A stretch of DNA of 64,000 bases from Argopecten irradians (Eukaryota > Mollusca > Bivalvia > Pectinida > Pectinidae), in the NCBI RefSeq assembly GCF_041381155.1, contig NC_091134.1, forward strand, positions 9,332,755 to 9,396,754. Direction: 5' to 3'. The translations under genes were made by a program, and so were the position numbers. Positions 1-12,939 of this stretch are shown here, piece by piece; within the stretch, counting starts at the first letter, position 1; the number at the start of each line of letters is the position of its first letter. Below the pieces are notes generated by a model that was not told the origin of the DNA, ran no database searches, and worked only from the letters and a program-made list of their open reading frames with translations.

Positions 1-1855
1 TGTGAAATAAAATATACCGATTGAAAACTCCTAGATTTTTGAAATGTCCTCTCCTATATCGGATTTCGCCAAGGACAGTATTGGGACACTGTTTGGAATG
101 TTACAGTGTAATTAGGGACTTTACACTATAATTGTTTTCTGAAAGATTATTTTTCCTCAAGTAACTAAAGTAAGTCAGATTAAAATCTACGAATAAATAT
201 TGAATGATTGAAGAGTAAAATAGAAAAATCAAGATTGTTTCCCATTAAGGAACTATTTTTATCGATGCAGTGTTAAGTGAGAACCTATGCTTTACTTGAT
301 AATTAAAATAATAGAATTTTATATCTGTAGTTCAAGTAATTTAGACCTATTTTCACTGTAAACCAGTTAAGACATGAAAGTGATGAAGAAATTGCTAAAC
401 CTTCGACAATAGAATTTCTCTGATGGAATACCTTGTATATGAAACCTGATTTTTTTAATACATATACAAATGTATTTCACATCTTCGCTAATGTTTTTAT
501 ATGGTTCACTTCAAACCGTTGTTAACCCCGCTTTGCTTGCAGTATCACTTGCCCTGTGAGGCAATGCCTGCCACCTGGATGTTATTGTTATAGACTTAAT
601 GGTATATTTTAAAGTTTACTGACTTCGTGCATATGAGAAATATACTGTATTACAAGATGAATTATCTTATATAAGCTTATTACTTTTATAAAAAAGACAA
701 CCTAGCCTGTATTTGTTTTATAGGGATGTGTTTTCTTGAAATAAAATGTATTTCACTATTTTATCTTGAAGAGCTTTATTTTGGTATTCCCCAATAACGT
801 CACCCTGACCAATAAAACAGAATTATCAAAATTAATATGTTTGAGGACAATAGATATGATATATTCTACAGGAAACGACAGTTTAAATGGGCCTGTTGGC
901 ATTCTTCACTATTTACCGGCTTGGTACAAGATATGATTGAAGATGATTCAAACAATTTCACATTTCAACTTCCCATGTTTCTCATGAAAACTAGAAATAC
1001 ACATTTATTATAGAAAACAAGATACGGAATACGATGATTAACAAAACTGAACATTCTATATATTCTGTTGATGGATGACGGAAATTATAAATGCCATGTA
1101 TATATGAACTCATAGCATGTAGTTTGGTTATAGATTACTAGTATTAATTCTTACAACCTTTCAAAGTATACCAACTTTTAATATAACATAAAAAGTAAAA
1201 CTTTTATCATTTTAAACTATCGACAATGATAATATTTTAAACGATTGTGTCTGAAATGTATCATGGTTGATTAATTTGTACCAACACCTAATCATACGTA
1301 TTTTCGTTTTGTTTTTGTGAGTACATGTATACTGTATAAGGGAGCTTGATAGTAAGTAACGCAAAACTAATGAAATTAACCATAATTACGTTGCTTTTCG
1401 TCGAAGATTTCAGGGTTGATATTGCATTTGATGAATACTTTTGAAAAGCGTATCGGCAAAACAAAAAACAGCAGAACCACTAGTCACATACTATAAATTT
1501 ATCCAATATTTCAAGTGCAATCTCCTTCACCTTACCACTGATATCATCACCGAAAAGTCATTCCGATGAATTGTTTGTCTACAAAATTCTTTTGTGGAGT
1601 TAGGATTTAGCTATCGCTAAAACGTTTGAATTATTTCATTTGACTTTCACGACATCATCAACTCTTAAACTAGTTTAGGGAAAAAGTTTATATGAAAAAA
1701 ATCAATTTCATATTACTTAAACTGCTTTAGAACGATGTAACGCTAAACATTAACATTTAAAAGATAATGAGATGGTGTGTGTAGTTAAATAGAACGCGTT
1801 TTAATATCGAAGTGACGGATGATACGGAACTTTGGTTTTGTGGTCACCACTGACA
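1..1855. other. AT-rich intergenic DNA, no gene seen
   Basis: No reading frame with coding character or splice-bounded exon was recognised on either strand. The stretch is AT-rich with scattered stops in all frames. Confidence 0.5.
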
Positions 1856-4423
1856 CAGTAGGCGAACTCCACTGTATGAATACCGGACATTGCGACCGCC
1901 GAAGCGACAGATTTGTTTTGAAAACACAGTATGCATATGATCAAAGTCAAGTTTTCGATTCTTTAGCACGATTAAGAAGGTTGTCGGAAAATATATAATA
2001 TATATATACATTATCCTTTGATGCTAACTTGTACTTCTTCGAAAATGACATCTATAATTACCTGAAAATATATCGAATCAGTGCCAGAAGTACCCTCTTC
2101 GGCCGATAGTCTCGCAAATTTTTTGAATAATTAGCTCATATATCATCTTTCACTTACAGTTTACGAATTCTTCCTCCATTTGATTATGCTTTAAATCAAA
2201 GCACTTCTCATAGAAAGCATTCGAACTTTAGAAAACAAATTAAACATCGATTATAAACAGCACCTTTGGACACGGTACTGTATGGCTTGTAGCGGGAAGA
2301 CTGTATGTTGATAGCGATTTTGGTTTTATATGACTGTATACATTGTTGGATTAATCATTTTGTCTCTTAATGAATTAAGACCCTTTTTCACACAGATGGA
2401 TAACTTGGATAATGGAGTTATTGCCCAAAAAGTTGCGAAGATTTTAATGACATCATTAACCACTGTATACAAGAGTAATGTATGTTCTGTTCTTAAAATT
2501 GCATTTGTAAAAAATACATCTTTAAAAAGAGCAGTGAAAAAACTAAAGATTTTTCAAATAATTCCAAAAGAGATAATCCTTAGGGAATGCATAAAGTCTC
2601 GTATGATGAAAACTGTGGCGTTCATGTACACATACATGGTTTGGCATCTCTCAAAACTCCAATGTACCAATGCAATATTCACTGAAAACAGGCACTATCT
2701 GAATGTTGACCAATTAGAAGCCAGATAACTTGAAAAAGGAATTCCCAACAAGAGTTTCTCCATTGACTTGGTTATTTGATATCATTAGAAGTAGTGTAAT
2801 GATTAAACCGGTACACCTATGAACCCATAATCGGGTGTTCGAAGCGCGCAAAGAGAATATTTTTATTTTTGTTTTTGTAATTTTTTAACAATGTGTTTCA
2901 ATTAAAATGAAAACTGAAACGTTAATTTAGATGTACCTTCTATATTAATGTATTGTAACAAAATAGTTTCCGTTTTTAAGAAAGTTTCAACATCAAAGTA
3001 CACCTTGATTATGTTTCTTCTCGTAAAACTCCATGAAAGCCTTCTTCTGATTGGTCGGAATTTTCTAATAGACTTTCTTCGGCAGATGCAGATCGTATCA
3101 AGTAACCTACGGTTTTAGACATTCGGAAGAAGAAAGCTAGTTGGGAATAAGTGAAAATAAAATAAATTAGTTGTCTTTTACGATTATGCAATAGGGGCAG
3201 CAAAGGCAATTCTAACATCCAACATGCAGGGCCGGGCTAATTACTTGAGGACCGACGATACCTATAAACTGTCGACTTTTATCTTCAGTTATTATTAATA
3301 TGTTCAGTTGCAGAAAGGCATTATTTTTATGAATTTGTTTACAGTATAACTCTAAAATTTGATCCTATGATGATATTGGATTATAAGTAACCAGATTCTT
3401 CTGACGGTTCCATTTTACAATAATACCGATGCTGATGGTAATATTGGAAATAGGATATTGTCTTATTTAATGTACCCTTGTACCCTTTTAAATTAGTATC
3501 TCGTGTAAGTCTTTTTAGGCTGGGAATTTTAATTTATTGTATGTGTACAAATGTAATGTAATGTAGCATTTTGTTTTAAATGTGTGACATTATAATAAAA
3601 GGTATCTTACTTACTATATAACCACCATCCCGGAATTACAATACATCCACAGTTCTAAGCTATTAACACGTATAAGTAGAAACTTCGAATTACATACAAA
3701 CTAGAATTGAAATGCTGAAAATATGGCTAAATATCTTACATCAATAATATCAATAACGTCGTAAAGACTCTAGATATGTTCCCGTGTATACGGTTGTTAT
3801 TTTGTATTCGTTATACGTGTGGTTAAAATTTAAAATGAAGTTGAATTTAAATTGCATAGTGTCATTAATTAAATGTGTCTTTATATAATATACTCAACAC
3901 TGGTATATGTATCTAATACGATGAAAAGTTCGAAGAGACACATGCAGCAAATCGCTAGGAATCGCCAGTAGAATCACTACGAACCATACAGTCAATTCCG
4001 TCATGACCAGCTACAAGTCATACAGTAGCCCCGGATAAAAGACATGATTGTGGACATTCTAAATAACAGTTTTCACATACATTGTCAGGTTTTCTCTCCA
4101 TACATAATATTTTATTATGAATCATTCAATATTTCGCCCAATTTTTATCAGAATTACAGAAATTAGACCGGATCGAATGCTGGTGTTGTTGATTTATGGT
4201 TGATTATGAACGATTATAAAGTGGTTATCAATATATATATAATTATACCGATTGCAAAAGTTAAATAAATAATCGCTGAGTCTATTTTAATTTATAACAC
4301 GATATATAAAGTCCATAGAATGATTAAAAGACACATTGAATATCAGTACCCGCTAATCTATTTTTAATCTCTCGCTTCGGCGGTCGCAATGTCCGGTATT
4401 CATACAGTGGAGTTCGCCTACTG
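1856..4423. mobile_element. 2.57 kb unit with 57-bp terminal inverted repeats
   Basis: Bases 1856-1912 and 4367-4423 are reverse complements over 57 bp with about one mismatch. The outer end reads CAGTAGGCGAACTCCACTG on one side and its complement on the other. The inside is AT-rich and contains a 132-codon open frame at 2330-2728 that I cannot assign to any transposase. No clean target-site duplication is visible: TGACA precedes the left end and CGACT follows the right end. It may be a non-autonomous DNA transposon, or two solitary copies of a shorter element in opposite orientation. Confidence 0.5.
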
Positions 4424-4895
4424 CGACTAATATGCACATGTGCTCGCGTGTGAACACGTGTGCTTATGTGGTAGGGTGTGAAGAGTGTAAATATCATGAA
4501 CTGTTTTAAACCAATGAGCCGATTAGCCCCAAGATAATAAAGGATCGTACCATAACTATTTAATTAACATTAACTAGACAATGCATGACGATAACATGAA
4601 TAAGTTACAAGGCCATCCTAATCGATAGGAAAACCGCATTTCCCACAGTGATGCATATTTATTGATCACTTACACAAAACATTAATGGATATACAAGTAT
4701 CATAATTTTACAATTCATAATGCTGTGACATAAAAATGCCACGCTAATTCATTAAGATAATTGAAAACGCGGGAGACATACAATATTCACTTCCCTAATA
4801 TCTTCGGAGTAGTTCATTTGTTCTTTGTATTTGCTGTTCCTTTCAGAATACTTTAAAAAACATATTTTTCAAAAAGGGAATCAATACTTATTGCA

Positions 4896-5419
4896 GAAGT
4901 CGCAATAAATACGATGGTGAAACAGTACCAAATTAGTCGTACCGCTTTGTCTGTTTTAACCTCGGTAGTTTCCAATAAATGTGTTTCAATTAGAGAGACT
5001 AACATTACCTCCGTTTTGCTATCTAAAGCGCATTCAAGTTTGCGAAGCATTTTAATACATAAAACAGTTGTATATGGGCTATCAATACTATATCTAATTT
5101 TTTTATTTGGAAGATAAAACTCTAAGAGGATAATGAAAACCAGGACTAAAGAAAAATGAAGTCGCAATAAATACGATGGTGAAACAGTACCAAATTAGTC
5201 GTACCGCTTTGTCTGTTTTAACCTCGGTAGTTTCCAATAAATGTGTTTCAATTAGAGAGACTAACATTACCTCCGTTTTGCTATCTAAAGCGCATTCAAG
5301 TTTGCGAAGCATTTTAATACATAAAACAGTTGTATATGGGCTATCAATACTATATCTAATTTTTTTATTTGGAAGATAAAACTCTAAGAGGATAATGAAA
5401 ACCAGGACTAAAGAAAAAT
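4896..5419. repeat. perfect 262-bp tandem duplication
   Basis: The 262 bases at 4896-5157 are repeated immediately at 5158-5419 with no difference that I can see. Each copy contains the same 67-codon open frame (4914-5117 and 5176-5379), and each also has an open minus-strand frame. Neither peptide is recognisable. The absence of divergence means either a very recent duplication or an assembly duplication. Confidence 0.85.
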
Positions 5420-6849
5420 GAACATTTTATTCTCATAATTAAACAAAATTGAAAGCGTTGTATTCGTATTAGATTAGTAAATATATTACATTGTCTTAAG
5501 ACCGGATTTGTCTGTGGTGCCGATTTAATCTTAGTAGGACCGCAGATTTAATCCGGAACACATACCATAACCTTGAAAATAAAACTGTTTGTAAAAAAGA
5601 ATGAAAGTATGAAAAAGTGCTATTTCATTACACACATGATGAAAGAAAGAAAAACAGACGTTATCTACACTTTAAATGAAAGAAGGAAAGGAAAGGTGTA
5701 ATCTATATGCATTAAAAGAAAGAAAGAAGACATGAAAGAAAGAAAATATGTATAAACAACCTGTAGAATGAATGTCTAAAACCAGTGGGTCATGAATGAA
5801 AACGCCGTGTGAGGGTACAGGACATCTGTTTATATTTGGAAAGCTCATTCATCATAGTCACAAAACTTGGCTGCCTTCAAATGTATTCATGTTTAGGGCA
5901 CTAAAGATGTTTTAATGTAAAAAAACAACAACAAAACATTAAGAAGATTTAGATTTAATTTAGGAAGTAAAAATGTTTCAATTTTAGTTGATTGATTCAT
6001 AAAAAACTTACATAATTTCTTCCCAAATTTTATTATTATGTAATTGCTGCAAAAAGGAACAAGGTTACAGTATTGCGACAGTTATGGACCCTTATACGTG
6101 GCTCTGGTCTTTGATGGATTACACTGAACACTTAGAGATATCAGACCTACCAATCCTGCAACTACCAAGAAGACAAAGCCCTATCTGTGCCAGGATTTCT
6201 CGACCTTACACGACCTTAACACACAATGAAAACAAATTATCATATAAGTTGTTTTTATTTCAGAATATACTAATTTTATATTTATTAGCACTTTTAAAAC
6301 CATACACATCACGGCATTCATTCCCCAGTTCCCCGTAAATATCGTGTCGGAGTATTAATGGTATTAATATTCAATGTCAGCGTCAAAACTTATCTACAGC
6401 TGAAGTCGATTTCCTAATTATATCTATAAGACATTTTTATTTACCACATGTGGTGTATTTTTTACACAGTATAAAATGACGAAAGGAAATAATGAACATC
6501 GTGAATTATCAACAAATATATATTTTTCATTAAAAATCTCTTCATAAAGAAGTAGGGTTATAGAACCAGGGATACCACAAGACTAACCGTTACCCGTTTC
6601 CTCGATGACACCTGCCATACAAATCGAGGTCAAATCATCATCGCCATGTAGATATACCGGATGATAACAGACCCCGATTTCGATAACATTCCTAAACTAT
6701 AAATGCTATGTTCTACATCAGATTTAGCTAAGTGGGGGACCAGTAGTCGGTCAGTTATTTAGTAATTTTGATGAATTTTTTTTATTTCTGTGAATACAAT
6801 ATAATTGTGAACATTACTGGTAATGATAAATTAATATACAATTATCGCA

Positions 6850-6880
<31 letters not shown>

Positions 6881-8183
6881 AAAAAAAAAAACGAAAAAAA
6901 ACCCCAAACAAACAAACATTTGAATTCGCGTTCGAGCCTTGTTGCGAAGTTACCAGAAAATTTTGTATCTCGCAAAATTAAATTTTTAAAGCAATAAAAA
7001 TGTACAAAAGCAGCAAAATTCAATGATGTCTTTGAACTTCATAATTCAAAATATTTTAAAATAATTATCCTAGAACGAGTCTTATCTATCTGTTACTTAT
7101 GTTACAAACCAGATTAGCCAAATTTGATTATTTATTTTGAATGTTTTAATTATAAAATCAGCATTTCCTGAATGAATAGTTTTTTTGCGGAAACAGTAAA
7201 GATAAATACATGTATTAAACATCTACGCATCTGAATATCTTTTTGCCTACGAAGTTTCAATATTACGCCAGTCAGTATTATTACTCAAACCTTTTAAACT
7301 GACTTTTGGCCATACTTTCTTCCACCCATCAAACATAAGAATTTTGTTTTTATGTTTTGTTTTGAGAGCAGTAAAATGATATATATATATAGGGTATAGA
7401 TTCGCTTGTACAGTATCTATCCGAATGTTCAATGTTATTTCTTTGATACCAACAAAGTTTAACAATAATTAATTACAACTCCTATGCATAATAAAGCTAA
7501 AATGTTGATTTGAATTGCAAAAATAAGACTTTTTTGTTATATCATCCAGTTACCCTATGTGCGGTTTGTATATGAGTGGTTAACATTTGGGAATCAAACA
7601 GTAAATATTGAAAATAATTACAAAAAGCACACATTCTAAACTGAACAGAATGTAAACTTTATTTATTATATTGATATGATGCATAACAATAAAGTGAAAT
7701 GTTTCCGTGATTCGTTATGTACTATGTAGTGTAGCTACAATTACCAATCAACTTAGTACAACTTGCGGAATACAAATTGTAAATACCTTTAATATTTTGT
7801 TCGTCTTTTTGTTCCATCTAAACTATAATCTAAGTATTTATATAAAAAGAAAATCAATTCACATACCAAATATTTGCCCCGAGTCTGTCAGATTTATTTC
7901 CCTTCATTCAGTAATACTGGCGGAATGAAACGAAGGGAATTATCTCCGATAGATCAAAATACCACAAATTTATTTCGTTATCATACCTTCAACATTTCGA
8001 CAAAAAGCTAGTAATTGTCAATTGTCTTGTTTCGGCGATGCACAATATTTCACATCATAGTCCAACTGGTTTCCGTCGTTTCCTATTTTATATGACTGTA
8101 CATTATTGTACCAAACACTGCAGTAGCACACAGTTTCTTCATCCTTATAGAAGATGATACTGATACGAGATGTAAAACATGTA
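5420..8183. other. intergenic DNA with simple repeats, no gene seen
   Basis: Contains a purine-rich GAAA/GAAAG tract around 5640-5745 and a poly-A run broken by single C and G bases at about 6850-6892. A short sequence, ACAAATTTATTTCGTTATCAT, at about 7964 recurs at about 9243. No coding exon was supported. Confidence 0.5.
6850..6901. repeat. poly-A tract
   Basis: Runs of A interrupted only by CT and CG, about 50 bp long. It may mark the tail of an old retroposed copy, but no body could be identified next to it. Confidence 0.8.
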
Positions 8184-8187
8184 TTAA

Positions 8188-9075
8188 AGGTAGATTTTGC
8201 TCATCCAAATAATTTTTTTTTGTAAAATCCGATAAACGGAAGAAAAGGTGAAAAAACCTATTAAAAATACATCAATTTAATTTCTTAATGCGTATGAGAT
8301 TGAGCAAATGGGTCTTGAATACAAAATAGAAGGAATTCTTGATTTATTACGATCGTGGATTGTATGCAAATGAACTGCGATGGATAGTGTTGTCGAAGTT
8401 TCGTGCATGCGCATTGTTACGCACTAAAAATAAACAAAATGGCTGAACGAAAGCGTGTGAGAAAAAAACATGTATCAGAATCGGCATCAAAGAGAAGGAA
8501 ACTAGAATGAATCGGTAGCATCCTCGGATATCTCTAGGGAATGGAACTCAGAGATGGCATGTAGCAATAGAAGAAACAGAAGCCACATTTCATGCGGACC
8601 TCGCCCGAATTCTGTTTGGTCGTGTTGCACGTGGTGAGTTAAATTTCAACACATATGCCAGCGCACATACGGCGGCAGACTAACTACATATATGTTTGAT
8701 GTACTAAGCTAGCGAGCGTATGTCAGTAGTTGAAGTGTTATAGATTATATGACATGTAGGTTATAAACTATCTATCGTACTTCGATTTGTTTTTTTTTAA
8801 CTAAACATGCCGTGGCAAGACTGTCACTTCTATCTGACATTTTGTTGCACGCTTCCGTTTGTTGATGCGGCCTCGTTTTGGAAAAAAAATACGTCATGTT
8901 CTATGTAAATCTTGACTTCGCTCTATTTTTTGAGGAGTATTTTCCTGGTCAAGCTAGGCAACTGACCACCCATATTGTTCGCTGTACGCATCGAAAATGA
9001 TCTGAAGTACAGGATATCTATGTACAGGATAAATTTCAATTTCGTAGACTATATTTCATTGGGCGAAACCTACCT
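8188..9075. mobile_element. TTAA-flanked miniature DNA transposon (piggyBac-type target)
   Basis: The left end AGGTAGATTTTGCTCA and the right end (read inward as AGGTAGGTTTCGCCCA) are imperfect inverted repeats. Both are flanked by TTAA (8184-8187 and 9076-9079), the target duplication typical of piggyBac-superfamily elements. The body is about 890 bp and has no transposase. It contains a short broken coding piece, listed separately. Two other TTAA-flanked elements in the window (43550 and 46341) have different ends. Confidence 0.6.
8439..8633 (+). pseudogene. broken exon of a basic nuclear-type protein inside the TTAA element
   Basis: An ATG at 8439 opens a 23-codon, lysine/arginine-rich peptide that starts MAERKRVRKKHVSES and ends KRRKLE before a TGA at 8508-8510. 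Coding character resumes one frame over, at about 8525-8633, with a peptide starting RISLGNGTQRWHVAIEE and continuing to ...ARILFGRVAR. It then meets a good splice donor (CACGTG followed by GTGAGT). The two pieces look like one ancestral first exon broken by a frameshift. The family is not certain. The basic, NLS-like start suggests a nuclear protein captured by the transposon. Confidence 0.35.
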
Positions 9076-9752
9076 TTAAGGATACAAAATTGCATTGTCT
9101 GAAAGCATATTGCACATAAAATGTAGGTGAATGTGGGCCCAGATACCTATTCAACTTCTAACAACGCACATGTCAAATTCATGAATATGTACAACTTTAT
9201 CACGTTCTCACATTTTTGTGTTTTATAATTTGTTTTTTTAATTACAAATTTATTTCGTTATCATGGAAATAAGAAAAGTTGTACTTAGACATCCGGTCCT
9301 CTTCTCAACACTGGCAAGCACTTCCTGTACCTATAATTATTAATTAACATATCATAAATGAACGATTTAAAAAAGATACCGAGTCATAAGAAAGATTTAT
9401 TTACATATCTGCAATCGGTAATAGGTATTATGTTTGAAAAATAATGAATATTTACAGTTTGCACTGACATGGACTCAATAACCAAGTTTTCTAGTATTAT
9501 CTTTATAAGTGTATAATGATAGAACAACTCGTGCGGCGATTCCATTGTTACGGGAATAGTAACGTGGGGTCGTGACCGCACTTTTGGTGGGAAAATATAA
9601 ATGACTCGATTCCAATCAGCTGTTCAATCGAATTCGTTGACCCTGGCGGGAGATTAAAATATATTGGTATTTGAATAAAAATCATGCAACTGTCGGGAGA
9701 ATAAATAATATTCATTTACGTGAAAAACTGAAAATATAAGGAATAGATTTTG

Positions 9753-9880
9753 ATTTTGTTGATGTTATGAGGGTAAAATGATAATTGAGCCCGTGTAAAT
9801 TTTATGTAACCCGGCTTCGCCGGGGTTTCGTAAACTACACGTGCTCCATTATCTTTATACCCTCATTACCTCAACAAAAT
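9753..9880. repeat. foldback (long hairpin) element
   Basis: About 55-bp arms (from ATTTTGTTGATG at 9753 and its complement ending at 9880) close on a short GC-rich loop around CCCGGCTTCGCCGGGG. Weaker complementarity extends beyond both arms. This would form a strong cruciform or transcript hairpin. No coding content. Confidence 0.7.
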
Positions 9881-10358
9881 TAAAAAAAAATCCTTAAATA
9901 TCTACCAATTTCGAAAAAATCGCAATCCAAATAATAATTATAGCAAAAGAATACAATATTGGTATATTGAAAGAAGCGTAGATTCACGCCGCTACTCTGA
10001 AAGAAGTGACAGTTTTTCAAAAGCCAAAGACAAATTCGGGTTCAATGATGTTTTCTTTGAAATCAATCTTGTTGGTGGATATATTGAACGTGCTGGGTTA
10101 AGATACATTTGTTTATGATACTTAAGATTTATTAAATGCTGTCGGGGGATATTTTAAACCCTAATTCTTAAACATTTTTAAATACGTTTTGTGGGGTCTA
10201 GATATATCAAATACATTAATTCCCATGTAAAATGCATGTAACCTACTGTTATAGGAACGGTACCTAACCAATCTGTGACCACTTTTTATGAGTGAAAGTG
10301 TACATTTAAAGGAAGAGGAAAGAGTCAGTTTACTTGTATTTGGTTAGAAAATACATAC

Positions 10359-11160
10359 CCAACAGAAGATTCCGACCACTGCTGCACAAGTATTTCGAAC
10401 TCTTTCAGCAGTTACGCCAGCAATGAGATCTTGTGCTTTCTTTGCGTCCTCTGCCTGTATAGATTCGACATCTAACGACGCCATCTTTTTTATCAATGAG
10501 TTGTCAGATACTTGTGCTAGAGCTACTTTTGCTGTCCTGAAATCCTACAACAAATCACAGAATGGCACAGACTTTATATATAAGACTGATTGCGAAATGA
10601 GTGCATTACACTAAATGCAAACTGTTTTACTGGTAATATGCCTGTAAAAATGATAAGCGATTAGCAGTGCACATAGATTTACAAGAATTACTTTATTTTT
10701 CTCTCTTTCCTAACAAAAATTCGTACCTACATAAACCACAAAAAAACCCCGGATGGATTTTACTTATAAATACTCACATCTCCGTTATGTCGTCTATATT
10801 ATTATAGATACATTTAATATAGGAGAAGGTGAATGGATTCGTTTGGAATAAAAATTTTGGCAACCTAAAACGTTTTAAAATAGAATGTCTCCGGGATAAG
10901 TTCAATATTTATTATATTTATTCATGGTATAAGAACCGTAAAGCTTATTACAATATACTACTACATAAGTGCATATATACACATAGGAGAAGTGATATAA
11001 AAATATGATAATATTATGTAAGGCATTATATAAATGCATTTTCCTTTGGATTTGATTCCCCTAGAAGTATCATAGCAGCTGCTAAGGTATCTTTGACAGC
11101 CTGAGGTGGAGCAGCTCAACGTTTTATTATAACGAGATCCTGTTGTTTTACTTCGGCCAT
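10359..11160 (-). pseudogene. decayed dynein-stalk/MTBD-like small gene, copy 1
   Basis: Exon 2 is intact at 10544-10359: 62 codons starting DFRTAKVALAQVSDNSLIKK and ending GIFCW, bounded by TTGTAG and GTATGT exactly as in the plus-strand sisters. Exon 1 is recognisable upstream at 11160-11038 (ATG at 11160). It keeps the family pattern ...AAPPQAVKDTLAAAMILLG..., but its codon 15 is TGA where the sisters have leucine. The position where they have a GT donor reads AAGGAAAAT. No third exon was found downstream. The exon 2 sequence is closest to copy 2, which starts about 0.9 kb away on the opposite strand, so the two form a divergent pair. It is most likely a dead copy, unless another first exon is used. 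Confidence 0.65.
10725..10854 (-). repeat. direct repeat, promoter-like (copy b)
   Basis: About 130 bp, nearly identical to 11302-11427. Read on the minus strand it carries GTGAGTATTTATAAG, a TATA-like core. Copy b lies between exon 1 and exon 2 of the minus-strand pseudogene. Confidence 0.7.
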
Positions 11161-11301
11161 TTTGAATTTGGTGCTTTAAACCTAACCGATATTCGACCTG
11201 CTTTGCAATATAAATACGTTCAATGTTATAGTGGTGTGAACTATAATTTATATACATATACTCGACGAGGAATTCACATTGTACACCGATGAAGCCTTGG
11301 C

Positions 11302-11427
11302 ACCTACATAAACCAAAAAAAACCCTGGGTGGATTTTACTTATAAATACTCACAACTACGTGATGTCATCTATATTATTATAGATACATTAATATAGGAG
11401 AAGGCGAATGGATTCGTTTGGAATAAA
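11302..11427 (-). promoter_or_regulatory. direct repeat, likely promoter of minus-strand copy 1 (copy a)
   Basis: This second copy of the repeat lies about 140 bp upstream of the minus-strand ATG at 11160, where a promoter would be expected. On the minus strand it carries the TATA-like GTGAGTATTTATAAG and a CGTAGT-type motif. Loosely similar bases (GAGTAAAATCCAACGACG and GTGAGTATAT) occur upstream of the plus-strand copy at 25773. The promoter role is inferred from position and sharing. Confidence 0.35.
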
Positions 11428-12073
11428 AAAAACACCCCAGGTCATTTAAAGGGAAATCCCAATTTTTATCTAGAGCTATATTACTCATCAACAATCTAAG
11501 CGAAGTCTGGGCCGAGATGTTGACGCTAATGTGAAATCTATATTGGCAAATCGAACTGTTATAACAAGCCTTATGAATGAATATATAGGATTTAAAAGCA
11601 AAAAATGCAGATAAGATACAAACGCTTAACTAACACATAGATAAATATCCGGATGTATCATGTATTCATCATATAAATGCAGTGAAAATGTCTCGTAAAT
11701 TCATGAAATATTTCAGTTTTAATTCCACTGATTTATAACACAAACTTGCGCTCTATCATGAGAGGATATTTCAACTTTTGATGTGAAATTACATAATATA
11801 AATAATCCTATGTAATCTAATAAATTACAAATATTGTACAAGCAAAAATTTACGTTTTGCGTTTGAGTGTTCATTCTAAATGTTACGTTCCCAAAATGAG
11901 TGCCTACTTAAAAGAGCTATGAGTGCCTGCCAGCGGATAATTCTTTCGTTGTTTATACGTAAGACCTACTAATACGAAAACAGAACGGAAATCGCATACC
12001 CATTGTACTAATAAATCACAAAGGTATTTTTATTAACATGAGGTCAGAATAAAGGTAATAGTATGTTCTTAAC

Positions 12074-12939
12074 ATGGCTAAGGTAGCAGTCACACCACAT
12101 GAAATTGGCGAACTAAAATCTCTGCTATGTCCTCCGAAGATAATCAAGGACATATTGGCAGCTGTCATGATATTGATAGGAGAACCTAACCCACGGGTAC
12201 GTATTATTTATTGTACAATACATAAAATAGGTATTGGATATTATTTAAACCTATTATGAATATATATTACACTTTCTACTTTCTGCGGCATTTAGTTTTA
12301 TATTTTCTTGCTTACTGTAATTTCCATAGCGTTTTATAGAGATTTGTGATAATACGTTATTTTGTATCTGTAATTGGCGCTCTTTTGCGACGACTTTTAA
12401 AAACAATTTCTTCAAATTTTGATGCAGGACTATGTAACTGCGCAAAAGGTGCTAAACCTAAAGTGCGATAACTCCCTGATACAAAGAATTTCGACGCTAG
12501 ATGTCGCTTCCATCGCTCAGGAGGAGGTTGTAAAAGCACGCGGGCTCGTGGATGGATTGACAATTGACATTGTTCGGAATAATAATCTTGCTGTATGTAA
12601 CCTATTTTGTTGGGTATGTATTATTTTAACTAAATAGAAAATGTAAACGCGAAACACGGAAAACGCGAAATAACGTATGGAAGGGATCACAAAAAATGAA
12701 AATGAAAGATTAAATAATGATTAGTCGAACTATTTTGAAAAGAAAGATCAGTGTTTCTTTAGGGAATCATAAAAAAAAAATTCTTGTAATGAAAATGTAG
12801 AAGATGACATTATCAACTCAATACTTTCTTGACTATATAACAGTCCATTTTGAATAAATTGCCTTCATATAGCTAGTTAAACCAAACTCCATGCCTCCTT
12901 GATTTGTTTCAGGTTCAGGAAGTATTGCCAATGGTGTAG
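12074..12939 (+). CDS. standalone dynein-stalk/MTBD-like protein, copy 2 (short-tailed)
   Basis: Three exons: 12074-12196 (41 codons), 12428-12613 (62 codons) and 12913-12939 (8 codons plus stop), joined by GT-AG introns in phase 0. The protein is 111 residues. Residues 10-36 carry EIGELKSL..PPKIIKDILAAVMILIG, matching helix H1 of the dynein heavy chain microtubule-binding domain (pattern ITEIKS..NPP..V..V...V..LLG). Exon 2 (DYVTAQKVLNLKCDNSLIQR ... LFCW) matches the following helices. No signal peptide or membrane segment. Exon 3 stops after VQEVLPMV, where copies 3-5 continue with EKRTGDL. The bases beyond the TAG still read as a decayed tail, so a GAG-to-TAG change probably shortened the protein. 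AATAAA lies at 13001. Microtubule binding is inferred from the fold only. Confidence 0.75.

Noticed and set aside
2330-2728. 132-codon frame inside the 57-bp inverted-repeat unit as a transposase
   Set aside because: No DDE/DDD pattern, zinc finger or known motif. The composition is compatible with chance in AT-rich DNA.
10244-10264. Possible third exon (VPFL, stop) of the minus-strand MTBD-like copy after TTGGTTAG
   Set aside because: Too short and without similarity to the sister tails; an AG by chance is as likely.
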